DNA of 64,000 nt, from the NCBI RefSeq assembly GCF_003026285.1, contig NZ_PYOD01000002.1:744001-808000 (forward strand), written 5' to 3'. Below the pieces are notes generated by a model that worked only from the letters and a program-made list of their open reading frames with translations, searched no databases and had not been told where the DNA came from. The stretch comes from Photobacterium profundum (GTDB lineage Bacteria > Pseudomonadota > Gammaproteobacteria > Enterobacterales > Vibrionaceae). The stretch's first letter is position 1. The number at the start of each line of letters is the position of its first letter. The position numbers and the translations under genes are program-made. This document shows, piece by piece, positions 43,836 to 53,226 of this stretch.

Positions 43836-45739
43836 TGTACATCCTTAATATTGGCAGGCAGTTTGATGATAAATTCCGCGCCACCGTCACTATGATCTTG
43901 AATGATCAGGCTGCCAGAAAAAGAATCGATGATCCTTTTTGAAATAGTGAGCCCCAACCCTAATCCATCTTTTTTTGTGGTAAAGAAAGGAGTGAAGATA
44001 CGTTGTTTTTGAGATTCATTGAGTCCTGGGCCGTTATCCCATATACGAATTTCTACACTATCACCTTGCTCTGTTAACTCTATGCCGATTTGAGGGGAGT
44101 ACGTATGTTCCAGTGCCTGAATAGCATTATGCAGTAGGTTGATTATTACCTGTTCTAATTGAACTGCATCAGCGTTAACTTGTAAATTATCAGGCAGCTC
44201 GCCTAAGCGTAAAATTACCCCGCTTTTGATCAGTTTATTTCCTAATAAGCTGATTGATGAGCGTATTGAGTCTGCAGCAACAGTACAGCGATTGGTTTCT
44301 ACTGATGTTTTACGTGCAAATACTTTAAACCGAGCAATAATTTCAGACACCATGATATTGAGCTTAATTATTTCATCTATATTGTTTGCTACAGAATCAT
44401 AACGCTCTTTAACTAAGAGTTTACGGCTGTTTTCTGCATATGTTCGCATTGCTGCTAATGGCTGATTGATTTCGTGGTTTATACTGGCAGAAAGCTCGCC
44501 GAGCATGGCTAATTTTGCGGCTTGTACTAATTCATTTTGGGTTTGTCTTAGCTCTGCTTGGCTATGTTCGTATTGTTCAATGGTATCGCGTAGTTGTTGG
44601 TTGGTTTCTAATAAGTTATGTGTTCGTTCAATAACTAATTGTTCCAACTTATCATTGAGTTGTGCTAATTCTTTTTTAGTCAGTATGGTTTGTAGCCAAG
44701 ACATAAGAGCAAAACATAGCAACATATAAAAAGCTGTAAAGATGACGATAGCTTGTAGAACATATTGATAAGCCGTGCTGATTGGACTAAATCCATAAAT
44801 ATTCCAACCTGCTTTATCCATATTGTGGGTTGCAATGAGATAGGCGTCCCTTTTCCCATTATCAGACTTTTTTATATTGCTGATCTCTTGGCGTTCAAAA
44901 GCATCTAGATCTTGGTATTCACTGAGAGCATTGAGTTCTGTTTTACCATACTGACGTGAATCCAAAACTTTCTTGCGTTGCTGTTCATCTAGGATTGTTA
45001 GCGAATGATAGAGCCAGTCATCTTCAGAGCTATAAAATATGACACCTTGCTGATCGGCAATAGCATACTCAATTTGATCGTATTGCCAAATATCTTCGAT
45101 TAAAGACAAATCGACTTTGATCACCAATACACCAATAATTTTGTCTCGCTCATAAACAGGCGCAGAAAAGTAATAACCGCGTTTTTGTGAACTAATGCCT
45201 AGCGCAAAATATTGCCCCAGATTTCCTACCATTGCATCTTTAAAGTAAGGTCGGTAACCGTAGTTTTGCGCAACAAAGCTTTTATCACTTTGCCAATTAC
45301 TTGCCGCTATTGTATTACCACCTTGGTTAATGAGGTAAATAGTATCTGCATTAATACTATTCGACCATGTTTGTAATAGACGGCTGGTTGTTTGATATTG
45401 CTGTGAAATAGGAGTTGTCGCTGTTTTGTTTGCAATGAGTGGTGCTAATAATCTCGGGTCGTTAGATAACACCTCGGGTAACTGGCTATAACGTGAAAGT
45501 TGAGCATCTAGTTTTTCACCAAGTTGGTTTACATCATTGATAATTTTATAGGAAAGGTGTGTTTTTGCTTGCTGATAAGTCACATTGGCTATTAGCCCAC
45601 TAAGCAGTAGCCCAATAATGATGAGTAAAGTGAGGTATTTTTTCTTTTGCACGTTAGCACCTAGCTTTTGTTTAGAATGAAACGCTAGCAAATTTTTAGT
45701 CTTGAAAACAAGAAGTAGCTTGCAGAGATCTAACATCAT
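43832..45739 (-). CDS. DctB-like sensor histidine kinase
   Basis: 635 residues. Membrane helix near 35-52, periplasmic double-Cache domain (about 55-320, with SNWQSDKSFVAQNYGYRPYFKDAMVGNLGQYFALGISSQKRGYYFSAPVY, the DctB-type ligand pocket motif), second helix near 325-350, coiled-coil, then HisKA with His in SASINHEINQPLAAMRTYAEN and an HATPase with NLLHNAIQA, WDNGPG and GLGLGLTISKRII. The pocket motif YRPYF...G suggests a small organic acid ligand. An ATG two codons in is also possible. It is first in a two-gene operon with the DctD-like regulator. Confidence 0.87.
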   Translation of the reverse strand: MMLDLCKLLLVFKTKNLLAFHSKQKLGANVQKKKYLTLLIIIGLLLSGLIANVTYQQAKTHLSYKIINDVNQLGEKLDAQLSRYSQLPEVLSNDPRLLAPLIANKTATTPISQQYQTTSRLLQTWSNSINADTIYLINQGGNTIAASNWQSDKSFVAQNYGYRPYFKDAMVGNLGQYFALGISSQKRGYYFSAPVYERDKIIGVLVIKVDLSLIEDIWQYDQIEYAIADQQGVIFYSSEDDWLYHSLTILDEQQRKKVLDSRQYGKTELNALSEYQDLDAFERQEISNIKKSDNGKRDAYLIATHNMDKAGWNIYGFSPISTAYQYVLQAIVIFTAFYMLLCFALMSWLQTILTKKELAQLNDKLEQLVIERTHNLLETNQQLRDTIEQYEHSQAELRQTQNELVQAAKLAMLGELSASINHEINQPLAAMRTYAENSRKLLVKERYDSVANNIDEIIKLNIMVSEIIARFKVFARKTSVETNRCTVAADSIRSSISLLGNKLIKSGVILRLGELPDNLQVNADAVQLEQVIINLLHNAIQALEHTYSPQIGIELTEQGDSVEIRIWDNGPGLNESQKQRIFTPFFTTKKDGLGLGLTISKRIIDSFSGSLIIQDHSDGGAEFIIKLPANIKDVQ

Positions 45740-45866
45740 TGTATATATCGGGAATAAATTATTGAAGAAAAGAAGCTAAGGTTAGGCTGGTACTTGTTTT
45801 TCGTATTAGCAAAGCGCACAATTTCTATTATTGCATACAGGCTTGAGCCAATAAACGGAGATAACA

Positions 45867-46502
45867 ATGGATTTGTCTGATATTCGTCGTGAGTATACGC
45901 GAGGTGGGCTACGCCGTAATGATTTGCCAGATGAACCACTACCTTTATTTGAGAAGTGGTTGCAGCAAGCGATCGATGCAAAAATCACTGATCCAACGGC
46001 GATGACTGTTGCTACAGTTGATGAATCAGGTCAACCTTTTCAACGTATTGTTTTGCTGAAACATTTTGATCGTGATGGCTTTATTTTTTATACCAACTTG
46101 GGTAGCCGTAAAGCACTTCATTTAAGCCATAATGCAAAGATAAGTTTGCATTTTCCATGGCATGCTATTGAACGCCAAGTTCATATTACAGGCGAGGTTG
46201 AGAAACTGTCGTCGTTAGAGGTTATGAAATACTTTACCTCTCGCCCTAAAGAAAGCCAAATAGCGGCTTGGGCAAGTAAGCAAAGTAATCGAATTTCTGC
46301 ACGACAAGCGTTAGAAGGTAAATATTTAGAACTGAAACAAAAATTTTCTCAAGGTGAAGTACCTGTACCCACTTTTTGGGGTGGGTATCGTGTAAAAGTT
46401 AACTCAATTGAGTTTTGGCAGGGTGGAGAAAACCGTCTGCACGATCGTTTTATATATTCCCATGATTCATCTAATTGGAATATTGATCGTCTAGCTCCAT
46501 AA
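45867..46502 (+). CDS. pdxH: PdxH, pyridoxamine 5'-phosphate oxidase
   Basis: 211 residues, the normal length. FMN-dependent oxidation of pyridoxine or pyridoxamine phosphate to pyridoxal phosphate, last step of vitamin B6 synthesis. Hallmarks: [56 protein letters not shown] (FMN site), [11 protein letters not shown] and the C-terminal [25 protein letters not shown]...WNIDRLAP. Divergent from the dctB-like gene. Own terminator. Confidence 0.96.
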   Translation: MDLSDIRREYTRGGLRRNDLPDEPLPLFEKWLQQAIDAKITDPTAMTVATVDESGQPFQRIVLLKHFDRDGFIFYTNLGSRKALHLSHNAKISLHFPWHAIERQVHITGEVEKLSSLEVMKYFTSRPKESQIAAWASKQSNRISARQALEGKYLELKQKFSQGEVPVPTFWGGYRVKVNSIEFWQGGENRLHDRFIYSHDSSNWNIDRLAP

Positions 46503-46523
46503 ATATAACTAAATGTTATTGTT

Positions 46524-46566
46524 AAAAAATAGAAGTGCAGTGAAATACCTACGCTTCTATTTTTTT
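46524..46566. terminator. pdxH terminator
   Basis: AAAAAATAGAAG pairs with CTTCTATTTTTT around a short interior; followed by T-run on plus and preceded by A-run, so it can work both ways. Confidence 0.8.
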
Positions 46567-46610
46567 GAGCTGAATATACCGAGCTTTATCGTTATTAGAA
46601 GTATTATTTA

Positions 46611-46778
46611 TCAATATTGTTCATTTGAGGTCACGATACTAACCCCTTCAGGGTGACGTGTATTCAAGGTTTCTTCCGCATTTTTGATCGAATCAATTTC
46701 AGAGTTAGCTAAAATGTTAAATTTAAACGGTATATTAAAGTGCGGATGTATAACGTAAGTAATTGTAAAAGGTTTCAT
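46611..46778 (-). CDS. Small hypothetical protein (55 aa)
   Basis: 55 residues from ATG at 46778, with GGGAATAG upstream; the frame extends seven codons further. MKPFTITYVIHPHFNIPFKFNILANSEIDSIKNAEETLNTRHPEGVSIVTSNEQY looks like a compact beta-alpha-beta domain without signal or membrane segment. No family recognised. It converges with pdxH. Confidence 0.6.
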   Translation of the reverse strand: MKPFTITYVIHPHFNIPFKFNILANSEIDSIKNAEETLNTRHPEGVSIVTSNEQY

Positions 46779-46978
46779 ACTATTCCCAATGATAATCAAT
46801 AGTCTGATGCAATAATTGTATTACCTCAGATTTTTGCCATCTTGTATGGCGGTTCATGGGACGTATTTTAGCTTTTTCAAAGTGAGTTAAATTTGATCTA
46901 AAAATTGATTATTTAAAGGAATAGCCTCATTACAGTAAACTTAGATTCATGGATTACACAAAATAACTGTATTTCTTA

Positions 46979-47689
46979 TTATTCTTTAAGTATTACAGAT
47001 AGTTGGCGTTTTAACATGCTTTCTGGAATATGCGATCCAAAACCTAAATCTAATGCTAAATCGATTAATTCTGCTTTGGAGTTAGCGTTAAATTTTTCAC
47101 GTAACCGCAGTACATAGTTTTCTACTGTTTTTACAGAGACATTAAGTACCTTTGCAATGTACTGAGGCTTCTTTCCGTAAAGTAATAAAAAAAGTACTTC
47201 AGATTCGCGTGTATTAATGGCTACTTTTTGATTATGTAAATCTAAGCTAAATGATGCCTGATCATTTTTACTAATACCTGCGGCTCGACAAATCCAATGT
47301 CCGACTTCTAGAATCGCGGTATCTGTTAGTTCTACGCCTGAAAAAATAGTACCAACCGTTTTATTCTCTTCATTTTTCCACGGTGTTTTTGTGAATAAGT
47401 GTGCACGCCAGCTTCCGTCGGAATAAGGGTGTATATCAAGCACTCGCATGCGCTGGCCAGAAGCCATTACTTGCAAATCCTGTTCTTGAAATGACGGAGC
47501 ACATTCAATGGTTGGGCTTGGCATATCAAAATCAGTGCGACCAATACAATCTAAATGATGCTCAACACCAATTATTTTCCCGTATTCTGAATTAGCGTAA
47601 ACAAAGACAGAATTTTCATCTTTACAACCCCAGCAACCAGGAAGTTGATTAAAAATATGGAGCAAGGATGGATCTACGTTGTCTTTCAC
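46979..47689 (-). CDS. PAS-LuxR transcriptional regulator
   Basis: 236 residues. An N-terminal PAS-like sensor (about 8-120: LLHIFNQLPGCWGCKDENSVFVYANSEYGKIIGVEHHLDCIGRTDFDMPS) and a C-terminal LuxR-type helix-turn-helix (INTRESEVLFLLLYGKKPQYIAKVLNVSVKTVENYVLRLREKFNANSKAELIDLALDLG). Two cysteines in CWGC could bind a cofactor or sense redox; that is speculation. No receiver domain, so it senses its ligand directly. Related to the PAS-LuxR regulators common in vibrios and Photobacterium. Confidence 0.83.
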   Translation of the reverse strand: MKDNVDPSLLHIFNQLPGCWGCKDENSVFVYANSEYGKIIGVEHHLDCIGRTDFDMPSPTIECAPSFQEQDLQVMASGQRMRVLDIHPYSDGSWRAHLFTKTPWKNEENKTVGTIFSGVELTDTAILEVGHWICRAAGISKNDQASFSLDLHNQKVAINTRESEVLFLLLYGKKPQYIAKVLNVSVKTVENYVLRLREKFNANSKAELIDLALDLGFGSHIPESMLKRQLSVILKE

Positions 47690-47802
47690 TCTTTTAGCCT
47701 AGCAGTATCAGGATTAAATTGAGAATAAGAGTAAGTCTAATAGATAGCAGAAATGTTACAACCAGCAGCAGAGTGTTTATTAAACAAAATCGTAAATAAA
47801 GG

Positions 47803-48000
47803 TAAAAAAAAGCCGGTCATAAGACCGGCAAAGACAAGAGCTTGACTCCGAAGAGTACAATCCTGTACGACGTGTAGAAGAGGTATCCAATAAAGTTCAT
47901 ATCTAAAATATGAGGGTATATATAAAAGTAAACTCTATTGGCATGTATCCAAAGTTGGATACTGCAGACAGACAGCAGTGAAGTATGCCCCCTGTCTACG
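47803..48000 (-). ncRNA. Candidate structured small RNA
   Basis: On the minus strand a TATAGT -10-like box (about 48007-48012) would start an RNA near 48000 with AGACAG...CTGTCT. Other stems are TATCCA-ACTT-TGGATA, GTACAGGATTGTAC and ACTCTTCGGAGT. A terminator GCCGGTC-TTAT-GACCGGC (47812-47829) is followed by eight T. Several GGA triplets sit in or near loops. No -35 match is strong and no known RNA family is recognised; a long 3' UTR of the exporter transcript is the main alternative. Confidence 0.45.
47804..47829 (-). terminator. Strong Rho-independent terminator
   Basis: 7-bp perfect GC-rich stem GCCGGTC/GACCGGC, four-base loop, then TTTTTTTT on the minus strand. Confidence 0.9.
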
Positions 48001-48192
48001 AAAGAAACTATAACCGAGAGAGAACCAATAAAGAAGGGGGGAAATCACCTATTGACACCCCGGTTAATATTTGTTTGTGCTTTATTTGCGCTTAATTACA
48101 GTGAACTTTTTGTCTGAGAATGTTTATTTTTTGATGGCTAATTGAATAACTAACTATGCAAAACGCGCGAAAAATTCATGTTTAGTGATTTG

Positions 48193-49380
48193 TTATTCGA
48201 AAAGGTAATAATAACCATAAGCAATAATTAAAGCTGGGATCGATGAATACACCGTTGCCATTAAGGCTGCTTTAGGCGCAAGTACAATCGCTGGAAATAA
48301 AGCATCACCGTCATTACTGATTGAATTGCCCAGTTGTGCAGACAGTGGCACTGCACCACTGATATAGAGGCTGGTGACTAATATTTGAGGACCACAGCCT
48401 GGCAGTAAACCAATAACAACACCCATTAGGGGAATGTAGGCTGACCATTCTGTAAATGCAGATGCTAAATTGACACCCGTCCAATACATCGTTAATTCAA
48501 ATAATAAGAAAGCACAAATTACCCAGCTTGTTACAAAATTGGTATCTTGGGCGACTCGTTGAAAAAGGGTATTGGTTTGCTCTTTGGGATCTTCTGATAC
48601 CGCTGATTCATAGTCTGTAATGTCTCGGCTTATTGCCCACAAAATAATAGAAACAATAGCCGCAGTTGCACCAATAACGTTGATCGTACCTGCTTCAAGA
48701 TGAAAAAATTGGTCAATGTTAACTTGGAATGATCCCATAATCGCAATCACCGAAGCTGGTAATAGCATCCACTTCCAAAAGTGACCCTGTAACTTCAATG
48801 AGGATTGATGTGGTTCATTTTTATTCGCACAAGATGGGGTAGGTGCATCTTTAATGACTGGTCGCATGAAATGCTCACCGTGAATAGCATCGACAACCCA
48901 ACCAGAGAGCAAACCCACGACAAATCCTACGCTGATAACCAATAAGCCAGTTTTGGGTTGTGCGGCAAGCAACAAAAAAGCGGCATCCCCCATGGTTGCA
49001 GTGAGTACGGCGACAACAGACCCAAAACTTAGCCGACCTTTCACATATTGTGTAATAACAACAATTGCGCCCCCGCACCCAGGTAAAGCCCCCATAGATG
49101 CTGAAAATAAGACCTGGAAATAAGTACTTCTATTGAGTAGCCCAGTGAGCTTGTTGGTATTACTTAATCGTGATGAAATCGCATGGTAGATAGTAAGGGT
49201 GGCAGCAACATAGGTTGCAACTTGCCAAAAAGCATCAGATAAAACAGAAATAGTGATCTCTCTAGTATTCGCCACCGTGAGTAGAGCAAGCAAGATAATA
49301 GGAAGGATGAGGCGTTTATTCGTTAAGCGCCATTTTATATGCTCTTGTAGCTGGCTTGGTTGTTTAATCTGTGATGCCAT
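48193..49380 (-). CDS. MneA-like manganese exporter (DUF2899/ArsP_2 family)
   Basis: 395 residues from ATG at 49380, chosen for GGAG five bases upstream. About ten membrane helices in two halves, each with the repeated motif PGCGG (FSASMGALPGCGGAIVVITQYVKG) or PGCGP (GVVIGLLPGCGPQILVTSLYISG), the hallmark of the putative heavy-metal exporter family that includes Vibrio cholerae MneA. A polar cytoplasmic loop with SCANKNEPHQ lies in the middle. It probably exports Mn2+ across the inner membrane. A Fur-box-like sequence sits 55 bp upstream. Confidence 0.78.
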   Translation of the reverse strand: MASQIKQPSQLQEHIKWRLTNKRLILPIILLALLTVANTREITISVLSDAFWQVATYVAATLTIYHAISSRLSNTNKLTGLLNRSTYFQVLFSASMGALPGCGGAIVVITQYVKGRLSFGSVVAVLTATMGDAAFLLLAAQPKTGLLVISVGFVVGLLSGWVVDAIHGEHFMRPVIKDAPTPSCANKNEPHQSSLKLQGHFWKWMLLPASVIAIMGSFQVNIDQFFHLEAGTINVIGATAAIVSIILWAISRDITDYESAVSEDPKEQTNTLFQRVAQDTNFVTSWVICAFLLFELTMYWTGVNLASAFTEWSAYIPLMGVVIGLLPGCGPQILVTSLYISGAVPLSAQLGNSISNDGDALFPAIVLAPKAALMATVYSSIPALIIAYGYYYLFE

Positions 49381-49434
49381 AAATAGCTCCGAAATGTTCA
49401 ATCACTAAAATGATGAGTGTCGGTATATTTAAAT

Positions 49435-49453
49435 GCAAATGAGAATTATTATC
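49435..49453. promoter_or_regulatory. Fur-box-like operator
   Basis: GCAAATGAGAATTATTATC resembles GATAATGATAATCATTATC, with about 14 of 19 positions matching on its reverse complement. It lies upstream of the exporter gene. MntR or chance in AT-rich DNA are alternatives. Confidence 0.5.
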
Positions 49454-49515
49454 AAGTGTTTGTGATGTGTTATTTGAAGTGAGCTATCTAAGATGGGGAT
49501 AAAGGCTAGATAACC

Positions 49516-50418
49516 TTAATCCCCTAAATTGTCCATAATGAAGTCTAAAAAACATCGTACTTTAGCTGACATATGCTTACGACTTGGATATACCATAAAA
49601 ATATCAATAGGCAGGCGAGGAAAGTCGGAGAAAAGGGCAACTAACTTCCCTTGTTCTATTTCATCGTGTAAGTGAAAGTGCGGCAAGATTGTGATCCCTT
49701 GGCCTGCCATACACAGTGCTAATTCCATGTATGAATTATTGGTTACTACTTGGCTTTTAATGGGTATATGAATTGTTTGCCCGTCTTTATCTATTAAATC
49801 CCAAGAATTACCTTGGCGAATATAACTATAACTAATGGTTTTATGTTGTGATAATTCACTTGGATGTTTGGGAGTGCCGTGCTTTTTCAGGTAATTAGGA
49901 GAGGCAATAACAACGGCATAAGAACGCCTTATTCGGCGGCTAATTAAGCTCGAATCATCAAGTTGCTTTGAAGCGCGTATTGCGACGTCATACCCTTCAG
50001 CGACAATATCAATTTTTCTATCGTTTAAATCCAATTCTAAAACTATTTTAGGGTATTGCGCGGTAAATTGAGACAGAATTGGACGTAAATTTGATAAACC
50101 AAAACTGACAGGGCAACTGACTTTTAAACGCCCTTGCGGTTTTTCTTGTTGGCCTGTAATTGCATTCTCGGCTACTTGTGCATCTTCAATGAGCTGCTGG
50201 CATTGCTGAAAGTAGAGTTCACCTTCAGGAGTTAAGCTTAGAGTGCGCGTCGTACGATGAAGTAACCTTATTCCTAAGCGGGCTTCTAGTTTATTAATCT
50301 CTTTGCTGATGTAGGATGTCGAATGACCACTGTTTAACGCAGCTTGTGTAAAGCTACCACTGTTCACCACTTCTGTAAAAACCACCATGCCATCAAACAA
50401 AGCCGCGTTAAAAGCCAT
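49516..50418 (-). CDS. LysR-family transcriptional regulator (CrgA/AaeR-like)
   Basis: About 300 residues; ATG 50418 (MAFNAALFDGMVVFTEVV) has better ribosome-binding spacing than 50427. Helix-turn-helix SGSFTQAALNSGHSTSYISKEINKLEARLGIRLLHRTTRTLSLT is followed by a substrate-binding domain with typical RLKVSCPVSFGLSNLRPILSQF and YDVAIRASKQLDDSSLISRRI. It faces the VOC/FMN reductase pair across a 130-bp gap and probably regulates it, a common arrangement. Confidence 0.87.
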   Translation of the reverse strand: MAFNAALFDGMVVFTEVVNSGSFTQAALNSGHSTSYISKEINKLEARLGIRLLHRTTRTLSLTPEGELYFQQCQQLIEDAQVAENAITGQQEKPQGRLKVSCPVSFGLSNLRPILSQFTAQYPKIVLELDLNDRKIDIVAEGYDVAIRASKQLDDSSLISRRIRRSYAVVIASPNYLKKHGTPKHPSELSQHKTISYSYIRQGNSWDLIDKDGQTIHIPIKSQVVTNNSYMELALCMAGQGITILPHFHLHDEIEQGKLVALFSDFPRLPIDIFMVYPSRKHMSAKVRCFLDFIMDNLGD

Positions 50419-50548
50419 TGAATCCATCTCTTTATTTTATATTGGAAGCCATATGGAAATAATCATTACACATTTAGGCTATTAATCAACATATGAGTAC
50501 AAAGTATAGTTAGTCCATGGAACAAGCAGGCATAGAAAGGATCATATG

Positions 50549-50962
50549 ATGAAACAGATTACCCGAATTAATCATATTGGCTTACGTGTTCGTAATTTTG
50601 GAATCGCGCGAGATTTCTATGCCAAATTAGGATTTGAACATATTACTGGTCCTAGCGGTTCAGAGCCTGTTGCGATTGTTGAACACCCTGCAGGTATCAA
50701 TATTAACTTTATTCTTAATGCAGATCAGAATGATGATGTTAATCAGCTGATGGATATTGAGACCAAACATACAGGGTATACCCATATCGCGATAGAAGTC
50801 GACAGTATGGCAGATACTTTAGCTGAACTGAGTAAGCTGGATATACCTTTAAGTGGTCAAACAATGAAGCACCCTACAGGCGTATCTTGTTTTATCCGAG
50901 ACCCAGATAAAAATGTTATTGAGTTCATTGAATATATCGGACTGAATGCGTTTAAAAAATAA
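50549..50962 (+). CDS. VOC (glyoxalase/dioxygenase superfamily) protein
   Basis: 137 residues (ATG 50549, second of two in tandem). Two beta-alpha-beta-beta-beta modules; metal ligands likely His in INHIGLRV, His in GYTHIAIEV and Glu in NVIEFIEYIG. Glyoxalase-I-like fold; it could isomerise a glutathione adduct or cleave a ring, but no substrate is evident. Next gene starts 17 bp later, divergent LysR gene upstream. Confidence 0.83.
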   Translation: MKQITRINHIGLRVRNFGIARDFYAKLGFEHITGPSGSEPVAIVEHPAGININFILNADQNDDVNQLMDIETKHTGYTHIAIEVDSMADTLAELSKLDIPLSGQTMKHPTGVSCFIRDPDKNVIEFIEYIGLNAFKK

Positions 50963-50978
50963 ATATAAAGGAATCATT

Positions 50979-51500
50979 ATGAAAGTATTAGCTTTAGCGG
51001 CAAGCAGCAGCTCAACATCTATCAACAAACAATTGGCAACTTACGCAGCAAGCTTAGTTGAAAATGCAGAAGTAGAAGTCTTGGATTTAAATGATTTCGA
51101 TATGCCCATTTTCAGTGAAGATAGAGAAAAAGAACTGGGACAGCCAGAGCCTGCACAGCGTTTCTACAAGAAACTAGGTGAGGTTGATGCCATCATTATT
51201 TCTTATGCCGAGCACAATGGCTCATACACAGCTGCATTTAAAAATGTGTTTGATTGGACGTCTCGCATCGACATGAAAGTCTACCAAAATAAACCTGTTC
51301 TTATGCTAGCAACATCGCCGGGTCCAGGTGGTGCATCGTCTGTATTAGCGGCGGCGACAGGTTCAGCGCCTTATTTTGCGGCTGACGTGAAAGGCTCTTT
51401 ATCTATTCCTAGTTTTTACGATAACTTCGATATGGCACAAGGCAAGCTAACGAATGCTGAACTGCAAGATAAGCTAGCAACTGTGGTTGCTCAGTTATAG
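50979..51500 (+). CDS. NADPH-dependent FMN reductase family protein
   Basis: 173 residues from ATG 50979, with AAAGGA seven bases upstream. Flavodoxin-like fold: MKVLALAASSSSTSINKQLATYAA (phosphate loop), ISYAEHNGSYTAAFKNVFDWTSR (FMN/NADPH site, SLP-type), and LMLATSPGPGGASSVL. Quinone or azo/FMN reductase; substrate unknown. In an operon with the VOC gene; a strong terminator follows. Confidence 0.87.
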   Translation: MKVLALAASSSSTSINKQLATYAASLVENAEVEVLDLNDFDMPIFSEDREKELGQPEPAQRFYKKLGEVDAIIISYAEHNGSYTAAFKNVFDWTSRIDMKVYQNKPVLMLATSPGPGGASSVLAAATGSAPYFAADVKGSLSIPSFYDNFDMAQGKLTNAELQDKLATVVAQL

Positions 51501-51563
51501 CAGAAGCGCTATGCATTATTAAAAGCATCTTAGTTGAACAGTCGACTGTTTAATTAAGATAGC

Positions 51564-51620
51564 AAGGGCGTATTTTACGATTCTAGTGCCAACAAAGATC
51601 GTATGAATACGCCCTTTTTG
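51564..51620 (+). terminator. Terminator of the VOC/FMN reductase operon
   Basis: AAGGGCGTATT (51564-51574) pairs with AATACGCCCTT (51606-51616), with additional inner pairing TACGAT/ATCGTA, then TTTTG. Confidence 0.85.
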
Positions 51621-51665
51621 TATCTGAAATGGAAAAGCAAGTAATAGAAAGATAGAGAGGGCACC

Positions 51666-53078
51666 ATGGATACGGGACTTCTAAATAAACCAGTAAAAAA
51701 TGCATTGGTATCAATGGCGGCTCCCGCGGCGTTTGGAATGCTAATGACCTTTATTTTTCAACTGGTTGATACCTTTTTTATTGGTCAGCTTGGCACGAAA
51801 GAACTTGCCGCAATTAGCTTTTCTTATCCGATCTATATCTTTATTGTTAGTTTTTTTATGGGAACGGCTGCTGGCGTTTCTTCTGTGGTAGGTAAAGCGT
51901 TAGGAGAAGGGGATTCAAGCAAAGCACAATCACTAACAACCCTTTCAATTCTTGTCTTTATGTTTCTCAGCGTATTACTTGCTGTTGCGGGAATCTTCAC
52001 GATTCAGCCTACTTTTTCATTACTTGGTGCGACAGCTGAAACCATAGCGATGATTTCAAGCTATATGTTGCCACTGTATATCGGCATGTTTGCATTAGTC
52101 GGTACTTTAATTGGTAATGCAGCGCTAATGTCAAAAGGCATCATGATTCAAACAACTGTTATTATGGCGATTGGTGGGATCATTAATGTTATTTTTGATT
52201 ACTTTTTGATTTTTGGTATTGGATTATTTCCTGCTTTAGGCTTGCAAGGGGCTGCGATAGCGACACTCATCTCTTGGGTGAGTATTTTTGGGTTAATGCT
52301 TTTAGTATTGATTAAGGAAGGTTTGTTTTCTCTATCATCATTGCGTTCTTTTTCACAAGCGAAAGTCTATTTTAAAGAGATTATGAGCATCGCATCCCCC
52401 GCGATTGCAGCACAGATTCTAAACCCAGTAGCCATTGCGGTGATCACTCGTATGGTCTCTCAATATGGTGATAATGCCATTGCAGCTTATGGGATTGTAA
52501 CTCGCATTGAATCACTTATCTTAACTGGAATACTGGCGTTGAGTGTTATCGTAACGCCATTTGTTGCCCAGAACTATGGTGCTAAATCGTACAAGCGATT
52601 AGATCAAGTGATTGCGTATTCCGGCAGAATGACGGTCTATTGGGGGTTATTCTTTTTTGCCATTATGGTGTTATTTTCTCAATCTATTATTAGTGTTTTT
52701 ACTGACAGCCAAGAAATTATTGAATATGGGAAAATGTACTTCAATCTTGTGGGATTATCTTTTCCTGCTTTTGGATTGGCACTTATCACGACATCATTTT
52801 TCAATGGGGTTCAGCAAGCAAGCTTGTCGTTACGTTTAACTTTAGTGAAGTCCATTATCTTTATTCTTCCACTTACGGTTGTAGGTGCTTGGATGGGGCT
52901 TACATTCATTTGGATTGGGATAGCAATAGCGAACGTATTGGCTGCTGTTTATGCTAAAAAATTACTGAATGAGTGGTTAGAATCAAATCATTCTGAGCTT
53001 ATAATGGCTTCTCCTTTATTTGATTACTTTAATGACATTAAATCATTGTGGTCGAAGCGTCGCATTAGCCAAAAGTAA
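51666..53078 (+). CDS. MATE-family multidrug efflux transporter
   Basis: 470 residues with twelve membrane helices in two six-helix halves. Family motifs: ALVSMAAPAAFGMLMTFIFQLVDTFFIGQLGTKELAAISFSYPI in the first repeat and IMSIASPAIAAQILNPVAIAVITRMVSQYGDNAIAAYGIVTRIE in the second. It uses Na+ or H+ gradients to export drugs or metabolites. Start at ATG 51666 follows GAGAGGGCACC. No regulator is evident next to it. Confidence 0.9.
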   Translation: MDTGLLNKPVKNALVSMAAPAAFGMLMTFIFQLVDTFFIGQLGTKELAAISFSYPIYIFIVSFFMGTAAGVSSVVGKALGEGDSSKAQSLTTLSILVFMFLSVLLAVAGIFTIQPTFSLLGATAETIAMISSYMLPLYIGMFALVGTLIGNAALMSKGIMIQTTVIMAIGGIINVIFDYFLIFGIGLFPALGLQGAAIATLISWVSIFGLMLLVLIKEGLFSLSSLRSFSQAKVYFKEIMSIASPAIAAQILNPVAIAVITRMVSQYGDNAIAAYGIVTRIESLILTGILALSVIVTPFVAQNYGAKSYKRLDQVIAYSGRMTVYWGLFFFAIMVLFSQSIISVFTDSQEIIEYGKMYFNLVGLSFPAFGLALITTSFFNGVQQASLSLRLTLVKSIIFILPLTVVGAWMGLTFIWIGIAIANVLAAVYAKKLLNEWLESNHSELIMASPLFDYFNDIKSLWSKRRISQK

Positions 53079-53163
53079 CAATTAAAATGACGGAAAAATC
53101 AAGTTAGGCATATATCGTTGATCTATCTGGTGTTCTTATCGTATCAATGAATCCAAATGGAGA

Positions 53164-53188
53164 GCGGTTTCCATTTCAGTGAAAACCG
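53164..53188. terminator. Hairpin at the end of the orphan PTS IIC gene
   Basis: CGGTTTCCA and TGAAAACCG arms (one bulged base) just past the IIC stop codon on the minus strand. No good T-run. It also resembles the GGAAACC half-sites of the operators upstream, so a regulatory role is possible. Confidence 0.4.
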
Positions 53189-53226
53189 ATAATTGAAAAT
53201 AGTCGTTATCTTAAGCTGAACGTGAT

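Larger units (their letters stand above)
47690..48192. other. Intergenic region with a candidate small RNA
   Basis: 503 bp without a protein-coding frame. The left part has the promoter of the PAS-LuxR gene; the middle is dense in inverted repeats and ends in a strong leftward terminator (47803-48000). The gap is too long to be just the 3' UTR of the exporter gene to the right. Confidence 0.55.

Noticed and set aside
47803..48000. Known RNA families (Qrr, Spot 42, CsrB) for the candidate RNA
   Set aside because: No match to their conserved ends or repeats could be recognised by eye.
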